Origin: JAUZPB01 sp037140715
GTDB lineage: Bacteria; Bacteroidota; Ignavibacteria; Ignavibacteriales; SURF-24
Reading direction: 5' to 3'
Assembly: GCA_037140715.1 (NCBI GenBank)
Contig: JBAXDX010000004.1
Span: forward strand, 1 to 57,283
Length of the DNA: 57,283 nucleotides
A program made the position numbers and the translations under genes. Below are positions 35,414 through 44,480 of this stretch, one piece after another. Positions within the stretch are counted from its first letter, which is position 1, and each line of letters starts with the position of its first letter. The notes beneath the pieces were generated by a model, which saw only the letters and a list, made by a program, of their open reading frames with translations, was not told the origin of the DNA and ran no database searches.

Positions 35414-37207
35414 TCACGCCGGCTTTGATATTTCCTGGTCTTTATACTGAAGCTGATAAAGTTTGTAGTAAATACCACGCTTCTGCAATAGTTCCTGATG
35501 CGTTCCCATCTCGCGCACCTCGCCCTTATGCATTACAATAATCTGGTCGGCATTCTGAATGGTCGAAAGCCTGTGCGCTATTACAATAGCCGTCCTGCCA
35601 ACGAGCAGTTTTTGAATAGCCTTTTGAATAAGTATCTCGGTTTCAGTATCAACGCTTGAAGTTGCCTCATCAAGAATAAGTATCTGCGGATCATAAGCCA
35701 TAGCACGGGCAAAAGACAACAGTTGCTTTTGTCCAACGCTGAGAGTCGCACCTTTTTCTTTTACAACTTCTTCATACTGATTCGGTAGAAACTCAATAAA
35801 TCTGTGCGCCCCTACACTGATTGAAGCCTCAAGAATCTGCTCGTCAGGGATTTTCAGACTGTTAAGATTAATATTAGACTTAATCGTACCCGAGAAAAGA
35901 AATACATCCTGAAGCACGATAGAAATAAATTTCCTCAAATCCCGCTTCCTGAAATTTCTTATATCCACACCGTCCAGACTTATCTCTCCCTTGTTAATAT
36001 CATAGAAGCGGGTCAGAATATTTATAAGACTTGTTTTGCCCGCTCCGGTCGCACCCACGATAGCCACAGTCTGCCCCGGCATAATCTTAAAAGAAACATC
36101 TTTCAGTACGTAATCTTCATCATTATATGCAAACCAGACATTCTTAAACTCAATTTCCCCTTTAACACTCTTCAGCTCCTGCGGATTTTCCGGGTCAAGG
36201 ATAAACGTATTGGTATCAAAGAGCTTGAATATTCTCTCTGACGAAGCCATAGCCGTCTGCATAATATTATACTTTTCCGACAAATCGCGTATCGGACGAA
36301 AGAACATTTCGATGTATTGAATAAAAGCGAACAGTACGCCAAGGCTCATCGCGCCATGTATAATCTCGCCGCCACCATACCATACAATCATCGCAATTGC
36401 AAGCGAACTTAAAAATTCCACGGCGGGGTAAAAGACTGCGTAATAGAAGATGGACTGAATATTTACTTTTTTATATTCTTCATTAATCTTAGAGAACCGG
36501 TTAAGTTCTTCCTTTTCCTTGCCGAAAATCTGAACCACGTTCATCCCTGTTACATGCTCCTGCATGTAGGAATTAAGACGGGCAAGATGGAATCTTACAT
36601 CCCGGTAAGAATCGCGAACTTTCTTTTTGAATAAAAATGTACCATAAAACAGAACCGGCAAAACCGAGAGAGTAACAAACGAAAGCTTCCAGTCCATAAA
36701 GAACATAAAACCAAATATCCAGAAAATAATAAATACATCGCTGAATACCATAACGATGCCGCTTGAAAAAAGCTCATTCAGGGATTCCACATCATTGGTA
36801 ACACGCGTAACTATTCGCCCAATCGGAGTTTTGTCAAAATATTTTAATGCAAGCTTTTGTATATGCGCAAAAAGTTTTACCCTGATGTCGTAAATAATTT
36901 TCTGCCCCATATACTGAGTATAGTAAGTAAGAAAAAACTGTATGACTGCCTGAAGGATAAGCGAACCAGTAAGAGCAAGCGTAATAAGCAATAATCCGTG
37001 GTAGTCTTTATTTCTGATGCTGTCATCGATTGCTATTTTTGTCAGATAAGGTCTCAGCGGACCAAGAGCCGCCACAACAACATTCAGCAGAATAGCCAGT
37101 ATAACATATTTTTTATAAGGCTTGACATAACTCATCAAACGCTTCATCAATTTAGCGTCATAAGCTTTGCCTATAATTTCATCGTCCTGTTTATAATCCT
37201 GAGACAT
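35414..37207 (-). CDS. ABC exporter half-transporter (consensus ATPase site)
   Basis: The 597 residues comprise a six-helix type IV exporter domain (about 30-320) and a C-terminal nucleotide-binding domain: Walker A GATGAGKT, signature LSVGQKQ (valine in place of the usual second glycine), Walker B LILDEATSSVD with catalytic glutamate, and the H-loop IVIAHRLS. It is the second gene after its partner, 98 bp apart. Together they resemble heterodimeric multidrug or lipid exporters of the BmrCD/TM287-288 type. The substrate is unknown. Confidence 0.92.
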   Translation of the reverse strand: MSQDYKQDDEIIGKAYDAKLMKRLMSYVKPYKKYVILAILLNVVVAALGPLRPYLTKIAIDDSIRNKDYHGLLLITLALTGSLILQAVIQFFLTYYTQYMGQKIIYDIRVKLFAHIQKLALKYFDKTPIGRIVTRVTNDVESLNELFSSGIVMVFSDVFIIFWIFGFMFFMDWKLSFVTLSVLPVLFYGTFLFKKKVRDSYRDVRFHLARLNSYMQEHVTGMNVVQIFGKEKEELNRFSKINEEYKKVNIQSIFYYAVFYPAVEFLSSLAIAMIVWYGGGEIIHGAMSLGVLFAFIQYIEMFFRPIRDLSEKYNIMQTAMASSERIFKLFDTNTFILDPENPQELKSVKGEIEFKNVWFAYNDEDYVLKDVSFKIMPGQTVAIVGATGAGKTSLINILTRFYDINKGEISLDGVDIRNFRKRDLRKFISIVLQDVFLFSGTIKSNINLNSLKIPDEQILEASISVGAHRFIEFLPNQYEEVVKEKGATLSVGQKQLLSFARAMAYDPQILILDEATSSVDTETEILIQKAIQKLLVGRTAIVIAHRLSTIQNADQIIVMHKGEVREMGTHQELLQKRGIYYKLYQLQYKDQEISKPA

Positions 37208-37305
37208 ATTTTATTTCAATAATAATTGTAAAAAAAATGTCATGCCGAAGCTATGACAGCAAAAACTACTTCCCCGCACCTGTGAAATCCGTTAAATCCG
37301 TGATA

Positions 37306-39054
37306 CTAATTAAGCTCTTCCAGTTCTTTCTCCAGCATCTGCTTAAAGTTCAGTTCAGCATAAAGCCCCTGCTTCTGAACCAGCTCATCATGCGTACCCT
37401 GCTCGGCAATTGCCCCGTTACGCAGAACGAATATCAAATCAGCATCCTTAACCGTTGAAATTCTATGGCTTATAATTAAACTCGTCCTGTCCTTCATAAA
37501 CACTTTCAAATTTTTCAAAATATCCTCCTCAGTACGCGTATCAACGGCAGAGAAAGAATCATCAAGGATAAGAATAGCAGGATCGGTTGCCAGCGCACGC
37601 GCCAGGCATGTTCTCTGCTTCTGCCCGCCGGAGAGCGTGATGCCCCGCTCGCCAAGCATAGTATCAAAACCGTGCGGAAACGAATCAACGTCTTTCCTCA
37701 ACTGAGATATGCCCGCAACCTTTTCAACTACATCAATCTTAGTCTCCGAAAGCCCATAGGCAATATTATTAGCCAGAGTATCCGAGAAAAGGAAAGTCTC
37801 CTGAGGCACAATCCCGATATTCCTGCGCAAAACATTAAGCGGAATATCCTTAATATTCCGTCCATCCAGCCAAATCTCCCCCTCTGAAACATCATAAAGT
37901 CTCGGGATAAGATTAATCATAGAAGTCTTGCCAACTCCGGTTTCCCCGACAATCGCCACGGTACATCCCTGCGGAATAGAAAGATTAATATTTTTTAACA
38001 CATAAGGCAGATTTTCGGCATATCTGAAAGAAACATTCCTAAACTCAATGTTCCCCTTTACATCCTTAATAGAAAAATCTGTCTCAGGACTGTCCTGAAT
38101 ATCATGTGGCTCACTTAACATTTTACTAAGACGTTTCATACTTGCCGAAGCCTGCTGAATAAGATTTACCACCCAGCCGACCGCAATCATAGGCCAAATC
38201 AGCAAACCAAGATAAATAACAAAAGCTGATATTTCCCCTAAATCCAGTGAACCATCCATAACCTTAAGTCCGCCGGACCAGACAACCACAATAATCGAGA
38301 TACCCGTAAGCATAAAGAGTACAGGCATAAACATCGCCTGAATTGTAGCCATATCCATATTTTTATTCAGGTAATCCTGGCTGAGCACCTTATAATCCTC
38401 TATCTCGCTCTCCTCTCTGACATAAGACTTAATTACCCTGATACCTGAAAAACTCTCCTGCGCCTTAGTCGTAAGCTCGCTGAACTTCTCCTGAATATAA
38501 GTGTATTTCAGATGAATCTTGCCACCAAGTTTATAGACGATATACGAAAGTATCGGAAGCGGAAGCAACGCATAAACGGTAAGACTGATACTGAGCGATA
38601 ACATAATTGCAATTACGATTAACAGACGCACTATGGTATCAACCGCATACATAACAGCGGGACCAATAAATGAGCGCACCGAGTTAAGATCATTCGTAGC
38701 GTGGGCCATAATATCACCGGTTGAGTGGTTCTGGAAATATCTAAGCGACAGGTTTTGGATGTGTTGCCAGAAATCCTGGCGGATATCATACTCAATCTCT
38801 CGTGAAACAACAATTATAGTCTGACTGATTAAAAATCGAAAGACTCCCGCTACAAGCGAAGTAAGTGTTATCATCACTCCATAGCGAAATAGCAACGACA
38901 ACTCTGGCTTTGCCTTTAGTGCATTAATACTATCCTTCAAAATCAGCGGGACGTAAACCGCGCCCAGGTTCGAAATCACAATGCATACAATTCCCCACAG
39001 CAACTTAGACTTATAGCGGGCGAAATATTTTTTCAGTTCAAACAGACTTTTCAT
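37306..39054 (-). CDS. ABC exporter half-transporter (degenerate ATPase site)
   Basis: The 582 residues contain six membrane helices (about 15-310) and a nucleotide-binding domain with Walker A GETGVGKT, signature LSGGQKQ and H-loop LIISHRIS. Walker B reads LILDDSFSAVD: the catalytic glutamate is replaced by aspartate, as in the degenerate-site subunit of heterodimeric exporters. It is the first of the two genes and is expected to pair with the 597-residue subunit, which carries DEA. The substrate cannot be told. Confidence 0.92.
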   Translation of the reverse strand: MKSLFELKKYFARYKSKLLWGIVCIVISNLGAVYVPLILKDSINALKAKPELSLLFRYGVMITLTSLVAGVFRFLISQTIIVVSREIEYDIRQDFWQHIQNLSLRYFQNHSTGDIMAHATNDLNSVRSFIGPAVMYAVDTIVRLLIVIAIMLSLSISLTVYALLPLPILSYIVYKLGGKIHLKYTYIQEKFSELTTKAQESFSGIRVIKSYVREESEIEDYKVLSQDYLNKNMDMATIQAMFMPVLFMLTGISIIVVVWSGGLKVMDGSLDLGEISAFVIYLGLLIWPMIAVGWVVNLIQQASASMKRLSKMLSEPHDIQDSPETDFSIKDVKGNIEFRNVSFRYAENLPYVLKNINLSIPQGCTVAIVGETGVGKTSMINLIPRLYDVSEGEIWLDGRNIKDIPLNVLRRNIGIVPQETFLFSDTLANNIAYGLSETKIDVVEKVAGISQLRKDVDSFPHGFDTMLGERGITLSGGQKQRTCLARALATDPAILILDDSFSAVDTRTEEDILKNLKVFMKDRTSLIISHRISTVKDADLIFVLRNGAIAEQGTHDELVQKQGLYAELNFKQMLEKELEELN

Positions 39055-39481
39055 TTAATTCAATATAATATGGAAGAAGCAATCTAAAACTACAAAAGAA
39101 ATACTAAAGTTGCCTAAGTCAAAAATTGTTTTAGTAACTCATGCTATGCAAAAATGTCAGAGCTATGATTTTCAGGGTGTACAACAAATTTTCTTCAACA
39201 AAAAAAATATAATACAGAATGAAAAAACAGAAAATAGTATTTTATTATGCCTGAAGAAAAATTTATCGGATGCAATTATTTCCATACGAAGCTTTTTTAG
39301 TACACAGGCAATTTCTGCAATTCACCAAACCTTTTCTGAAATGGAATAAGCTATTTATGGACGGGAAAGAGCCTTTTTGGTAATTGTACTAAGAATGCAG
39401 GAACGTAAGACGGGTTTTAGGGAATATGTCAGCGATGGGTAATACCATTGAACGAAACAAAATAAAATTGTAACATGTGTA

Positions 39482-39496
39482 TTAACCTGACGGCAT
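39482..39496 (-). repeat. Solo copy of the TTAACCTGAC repeat end
   Basis: TTAACCTGACGGCAT differs at one base from the inverted end of the MITE-like element (TTAACCTGACAGCAT). It lies in the roughly 500-bp gene-free stretch 39055-39559. A 79-codon plus-strand frame there (39110-39349) has a TTG start, no ribosome site and no family resemblance, so I do not call it a gene. Confidence 0.5.
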
Positions 39497-39559
39497 AGTG
39501 CCAGAACCTGTAAGAATTTCTTTCATAATCATAACCAGCTTCAGAGAGAATGAATAAAA

Positions 39560-42500
39560 TCAGTCCATGGTGTACGGAAAATTTTTGTCTGCCGCCGGAA
39601 TTGTAAAAGAGAAAATACTTCCCTCTCCCTTCCTGCTTTCCACCCGGATTCTGCCACCATGTTTTTCTACAAACTCTTTGCAAAGCAATAACCCTAAGCC
39701 CGTACTTGATTCGCCATTCGTACCTTTGCGCCCGACTTTTTCATCTATCTTAAATAACTTTTCAGATAAATCTTCCGACATTCCAATACCGCTGTCAGTT
39801 ACAGATATTTCCACCATATTATTTTCTGTTTCTTTAGAACTTACGCTTACTTTTCCCCCCTGCTTAGTAAACTTTATAGCGTTGGACAACAGATTACGCA
39901 GGATAGAATTAAGCATAGTTTCATCCGCAAAAACAATCTGGTTTTTATCAACTTCGTGAATTATCTCAATTTCTTTCTGTTCTCCGCGTTTAATTATTGA
40001 ATCAATATTCTGAGAAATAATCTCTGATAAAACTATTTCAACAGGATTAAGATTTATCAGACCCTGCTGCATACATGCCCATTCCAGTACATTACTTAAA
40101 AGCCTGAAGAGATTTTTCGAAGTAATGTGCATCTCGCGACCTATATCAGACAATTCAGTTTGAGAGAAACTGTTAATATTCTCAGCCATTGATTCTGTTA
40201 ATCCCAGAAATCCCTGGAACGGACTTTTTAAATTATGTGCGATGATAGAAAAAAGTCTGTCCTTTTCTGAATTTATCTTCTCAAGCTTTTCTTTAGTATC
40301 AGTTAGTTCTTCATTGAAGTTCAAAAGCTCAAACTGTGCTGCTTTCCGATCTGTAATATCAAGAACAAGTCCGGTAATTCTCACAGGCATTTCATTTGAA
40401 CTGCCCTCTACAACAGACCCGATATCATAGAACCATCTATATTCGTTTGAACTGGTTAATATCCGGTATTCAGTTTCATATTTATCCAATTTTCCATTGA
40501 GATGCCAGCGCATAGCATCCATTATCTGTTCATAATCATCGGGATGAACCAGATCAGTAAAATCCTTATAATGTTTAAACCTTTCGGGAGGAAAACCGAG
40601 CATTTCAGCTTTCCGTTTTCCGAAAACAACACTACCGGAAGGCAGTTCCATTTCCCACCATGCCATATCGGCCACATTCATAGCAAGTTCAAGTCTTTGA
40701 ATACTCTTCTGCAATGCTTCCTCCGCCCGCTTTCGCTCGGTTATGTCAATGGAATATCCTGTTGTACCAATTACTATTTCCTGATTATCAAAAATAGGAG
40801 CTTTATAAGTTTCGAACCATTTAACATCGCCTTTATCTAAAATTGATTCTTCAACAATGATTGCTTTTTTTGTCTGTATAACCCGAAGATCCTCCGCAAT
40901 ATATTTGTCTGCCAGTTCCCGGGTCCATAAGTCAAAATCAGTTTTACCGACAAGCGCTTCAGGTCTGTCGAAACCGAATACATCTGAGAAATTTCTATTT
41001 ACCACGAGAACTTTGCCACCCAGATCTTTCAGCCAGAACAGTCCGGACTGATTTTCAATAATAGCCGACAGATACGACTCGCGCAGACGCAGAATTTCCT
41101 CTGACTGTTTTCGTTTGGTAATATCATGATAATTTATCAATACGCCATTAATTACCGGATCATTTATAAGATTGGTACCCGTAAGAGATATCGGCTTATA
41201 ACTCCCGTCCTTACATCTTAATCTGCACTCCACTATTTGTACTGAGGTATCCTTTTCAAGGAGAGAAAAGAATTCTTTTTGAATATGCTCTAAATCATCC
41301 GGATGAATCGTTAACCAGCCATTTGTGCCTGTAAGATCCTGAGGCTGCCATCCGAACCATTTCTCAATATTGGGGCTACTATACTTTACTATGCCATCTG
41401 TATCAATTATACAGATTACGTCTGAAATATTAGAAATCATCGAACTATATTTAGTTTCACTCTGGCTTAAGTCCCTAGTTAATTCCCCTGCAAGTTTATG
41501 AGCTTTGATATTAGTGTTAATGAGCAACAGATAAATGACAAAAAATAAGATGCTGAAGCTTGTTCCACCTGCCGCAGCATACCATACTTTACTGTAATCT
41601 AAACCCGACACTCCGGAGCTATGTTGCGTAAACAACAAATACCATTGATGGTTATTGAAGGCAATAGAAGTTCGCAGAGAAAATAATAAAGGGAATATCA
41701 GATGCTTATTAATTACTTTTCTGCTGTCATAAAGGAGTCCATCCTCGCTATAAGAAGAATCATCAAATATTTTCAGATGGGTATGTTTCTCTTTAATAGT
41801 TTCATACCCGTCAAGAATCCCCGACATCATATCATCCATTCGATAAGGACTGGAAACCCACCCTTTAATGGCACTCCGGCGCTCCTCTATAGTTCCGGTC
41901 GGCATTTCTTTCCTATAAACAGGTGCGTACATAACTCCCCCCTGAATATCCATTGTTCCCTGTACAAGCATAATTTTCCTGGAAAAAGCAACAATATTAA
42001 GGTCCCTGGCTGTTTCCATAGCTTCCCGACGGACTGGTTCCGAAAACATATCATAACCAAAAGCACGGAAGCTCCCTCTGGAGAATGGTTTCAGATATAT
42101 AATTGATGTATATATTTTCCTTTTGCCTTTCGGTCTGACAGAGTATTGTGGAAAACCTTCGCTTTGAATTTCCTTCTCATGCCGGGCTAACTGATTTGGG
42201 GGAATTATAATTGAGTACCCAATCTCCTGTATTCCGGGTATATTCTGCGCAATCATCTGATTATCATAAAAACTTCGCCATTCATGCCTGGTAATTCCGT
42301 CTGAATGCACAAAGAAAGCAGCTCCGCTTCGGAGCAATTGGGCCTGTGTATGCATCCTCGCGGATATTTTATTTTTAAGCTCGCTACAAGTGAAATTAAA
42401 TTCTTTCCTCGCATCTTGCTCAACATCTGCTTTCAATAAGAGACTTGCCATAAGCGTTAGAATCAACCCGCCTGTTAATAAAGCTAAAGCTATCCAGTTC

Positions 42501-42601
42501 CTCTTTTTCTCTGGTCGCCAGACATATCTATTTTTAGAAACTTTCATTAAATCAAAGACAGAATTTGATTGCAGATTGTCAGAACCATTATTAATTGGCA
42601 T
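39560..42601 (-). CDS. CHASE/PAS hybrid sensor histidine kinase (no receiver)
   Basis: I start at ATG 42601 (1013 residues); an upstream TTG at 42691 would add 30 residues of AT-rich, repeat-adjacent sequence. Two membrane helices (WIALALLTGGLILTLMASLLL and, after the sensor, YAAAGGTSFSILFFVIYLLLI) bracket a periplasmic CHASE domain that typically binds small ligands. Then come three PAS domains with PAC-like motifs (DITKRK, DITERKR, DITDRK), a HisKA box with phosphoacceptor FSIIAHNLKSPF, and an HATPase with N-box NLLSNAIKFT and G-boxes DSGIGM and GLGLLLCKEF. No response regulator is nearby, so it is an orphan kinase. Confidence 0.85.
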   Translation of the reverse strand: MPINNGSDNLQSNSVFDLMKVSKNRYVWRPEKKRNWIALALLTGGLILTLMASLLLKADVEQDARKEFNFTCSELKNKISARMHTQAQLLRSGAAFFVHSDGITRHEWRSFYDNQMIAQNIPGIQEIGYSIIIPPNQLARHEKEIQSEGFPQYSVRPKGKRKIYTSIIYLKPFSRGSFRAFGYDMFSEPVRREAMETARDLNIVAFSRKIMLVQGTMDIQGGVMYAPVYRKEMPTGTIEERRSAIKGWVSSPYRMDDMMSGILDGYETIKEKHTHLKIFDDSSYSEDGLLYDSRKVINKHLIFPLLFSLRTSIAFNNHQWYLLFTQHSSGVSGLDYSKVWYAAAGGTSFSILFFVIYLLLINTNIKAHKLAGELTRDLSQSETKYSSMISNISDVICIIDTDGIVKYSSPNIEKWFGWQPQDLTGTNGWLTIHPDDLEHIQKEFFSLLEKDTSVQIVECRLRCKDGSYKPISLTGTNLINDPVINGVLINYHDITKRKQSEEILRLRESYLSAIIENQSGLFWLKDLGGKVLVVNRNFSDVFGFDRPEALVGKTDFDLWTRELADKYIAEDLRVIQTKKAIIVEESILDKGDVKWFETYKAPIFDNQEIVIGTTGYSIDITERKRAEEALQKSIQRLELAMNVADMAWWEMELPSGSVVFGKRKAEMLGFPPERFKHYKDFTDLVHPDDYEQIMDAMRWHLNGKLDKYETEYRILTSSNEYRWFYDIGSVVEGSSNEMPVRITGLVLDITDRKAAQFELLNFNEELTDTKEKLEKINSEKDRLFSIIAHNLKSPFQGFLGLTESMAENINSFSQTELSDIGREMHITSKNLFRLLSNVLEWACMQQGLINLNPVEIVLSEIISQNIDSIIKRGEQKEIEIIHEVDKNQIVFADETMLNSILRNLLSNAIKFTKQGGKVSVSSKETENNMVEISVTDSGIGMSEDLSEKLFKIDEKVGRKGTNGESSTGLGLLLCKEFVEKHGGRIRVESRKGEGSIFSFTIPAADKNFPYTMD

Positions 42602-42686
42602 ATCAAGCTCATTGATAAGAATTAAAATATAATTAGTTAATATGATTTTCGAATTAATCCCAGATTCATTTTGAACAGAAGCATCC

Positions 42687-42716
42687 GACAAATTCCCCTC
42701 TTAAATGGGAATTGTC
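42687..42716. repeat. Small inverted repeat, second copy at 12976
   Basis: GACAAATTCCCCTCTTAA (42687-42704) is followed by TGGGAATTGTC, forming a hairpin of about 10 bp with one bulged A. The same 18-base left arm occurs at 12976-12993 without the right arm. It probably marks another short dispersed repeat family. The G-rich strand could look like a ribosome site for the upstream TTG of the kinase gene, which is why I prefer the ATG. Confidence 0.5.
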
Positions 42717-42924
42717 ATATACTCCTTTATTCCGCTGGCATTAATTACTGAACACATGATACAAAATAATATAAGACCTAAAAACTACCAGGTAATATAA
42801 TAGTGCTATTTTAGAAAAAATATCGGGACAAATACGTAATGGTGTAACCAATTAAATTATTGCTATTGCTGGCATTTTCTATTATCATATAGTTGCGGGG
42901 TTCCGTGGACAGGATTTTTTAGCG

Positions 42925-43755
42925 TTACTTATAAGATGTCAGAACCTCTGTGTCAATCTTCTTAATATAATCAAGAGACCGCCCCATGAACAGTCTGGCT
43001 ATTTCTGCAAATTTCTGCGGAATATCACTTACATAAAAATCCTGGCTACCGGCAGAAAATGAATTTGTCTCAAGTCCTATTCTTTTCAGTTCACTTTGGA
43101 CAGCAGAAGCAGCCGCGATTCCAGAATCAATCAGACTAACCTTATCTCCCATAACTTCCTGAATAACTCCGGCAAGCAAAGGATAATGTGTACAACCAAG
43201 AACAAGCGTATCAATGTTGTATTCCTTAATTTCCTTTAAATATTCTTCCGCTATCAATCGGGTTGCTTCACGGTCTATCCAGCCTTCTTCGGCAAGAGGT
43301 ACGAACAATGGGCAGGCTTTTTCAAATACCTCTGTATGCGGATCAAGTTGAAGAATTGTTTTAGCATAGGCATGATTATTCACCGTAGCGGTTGTCCCGA
43401 TGACTCCAATTCTCCCTGTTTTTGTTTCTTTAAGAGCGAACTTTGCTCCCGGCTCAATCATGCCGATTATTGGAACATGCAGTTTCTGGCGTAATACGTC
43501 AAGTGCCACCGAAGAAGCTGTATTGCAGGCAACGACAATTACCTTTACATTTTTCTCCATAAGGAAGTGCGCATTCTGAAGCGAATATTCTATTACTGTA
43601 GAGTTAGATTTGGAACCGTAAGGCACACGCGCTGTATCGCCAAAGTAAACAAGATTCTCCGCAGGTAAAATTGAAGATATTCTTTTTACAACTGTAAGTC
43701 CGCCAATGCCGGAATCAAAGACTCCGACCGGCTTTTCTTTTTCCATAAAATTCAT
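42925..43755 (-). CDS. murI: Glutamate racemase
   Basis: MurI makes D-glutamate for peptidoglycan from L-glutamate without a cofactor. The 276 residues contain both catalytic cysteines in family motifs: C77 in VACNTASS and C188 in LGCTHYPLL. The N-terminal IGVFDSGIGGLTVV-type motif is seen as VGVFDSGIGGLTVV, followed by YFGDTARVPYGSKS. The length is normal and it is intact. The start could be the M1 used here or M4 (MEKEK). Confidence 0.95.
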   Translation of the reverse strand: MNFMEKEKPVGVFDSGIGGLTVVKRISSILPAENLVYFGDTARVPYGSKSNSTVIEYSLQNAHFLMEKNVKVIVVACNTASSVALDVLRQKLHVPIIGMIEPGAKFALKETKTGRIGVIGTTATVNNHAYAKTILQLDPHTEVFEKACPLFVPLAEEGWIDREATRLIAEEYLKEIKEYNIDTLVLGCTHYPLLAGVIQEVMGDKVSLIDSGIAAASAVQSELKRIGLETNSFSAGSQDFYVSDIPQKFAEIARLFMGRSLDYIKKIDTEVLTSYK

Positions 43756-43945
43756 TATTAAAATACCTTCCCGCTAAATATATACTCACTTAATCTTATA
43801 TGAACGCACGATGTAATAACTTATTCACTCACCTTACGCAAAATGCAACAAACATCATAATTTGTGTCTGGTGTCTGGTTTCTATACAGAGATTTATTCT
43901 GAATTTTTCATAACTGACGCATTTCGGCAGAAACAGCAACATTTA

Positions 43946-44449
43946 TTATCTCTTCTTCAAAATAGAAGTCCCATACAAATAAATAAAAGTCGCGTAACTT
44001 ATTGCCAAAACTATCTTCGTCCCAATTAAAGGGATATTCATTCTGTTTGAAGGTTCATTCATCCCGATTAATGCTTCGTTCATCTTGCCAGAAGCCTCGC
44101 TCAACTCAATTAATGGTTCATTCTTCTCGATAAAAGCTTCATTCATTTCAAATAATGGTTCGTCCATCTCAAATAATGGTTCGCTCAACTCGATAGAAGC
44201 TTCGTTCATTTCAAATAATGGTTCGTTCAACTCGATAGAAGCTTCGTTCAACTTGATAGAAGCTTCGACCAGCTTGATAGAAGCTTCGTTCGACTTGATA
44301 GAAGCTTCGTTCATCTCAAATAATGGTTCGTTCAACTTGATAGAAGCTTCGTTCGACTTGATAGAAGCTTCGACCATCCTGCCAGAAGGCTCGTTTTTGT
44401 TGTTATCAAATAGAGAATGAATCATAACTCTGGTATTTTTGGGTAACAT
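43946..44449 (-). CDS. Heptapeptide-repeat ORF with C-terminal membrane helix
   Basis: The 167-residue ORF consists largely of 17 tandem heptapeptides of two kinds, EASIK(L/S)N-like and EPLFEMN-like. It ends with a hydrophobic segment (IVLAISYATFIYLYGTSIL) that could span a membrane, then KKR. It starts 32 bp downstream of the glnD stop on the same strand, so it may be co-transcribed. The reverse strand is also open over the repeat. The protein may be real, or the ORF may be a by-product of a 21-bp minisatellite; the continuation into a plausible membrane helix favours a real protein. Confidence 0.5.
   Translation of the reverse strand: MLPKNTRVMIHSLFDNNKNEPSGRMVEASIKSNEASIKLNEPLFEMNEASIKSNEASIKLVEASIKLNEASIELNEPLFEMNEASIELSEPLFEMDEPLFEMNEAFIEKNEPLIELSEASGKMNEALIGMNEPSNRMNIPLIGTKIVLAISYATFIYLYGTSILKKR
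44036..44392 (-). repeat. 17 tandem 21-bp repeats coding heptapeptides
   Basis: Units alternate irregularly between types coding E-A-S-I-K/E-x-N and E-P-L-F-E-M-N. Near-identical unit pairs indicate duplication or conversion. The unit length (21 bp) equals that of the array at 12223-12495, though the sequences are unrelated. Units are directly adjacent with no unique spacers. Confidence 0.88.
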
Positions 44450-44480
44450 GAGTTATTCAGATACATTGAGAAGCCCCCAT

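Noticed and set aside
39110..39349. 79-codon plus-strand ORF between the ABC exporter and the kinase
   Set aside because: TTG start, no Shine-Dalgarno, irregular composition and no recognisable motif.
44085..44420. Plus-strand 111-codon ORF opposite the second heptapeptide array
   Set aside because: It is confined almost entirely to the repeat and its start has no ribosome site; the minus frame continues into a plausible membrane helix.
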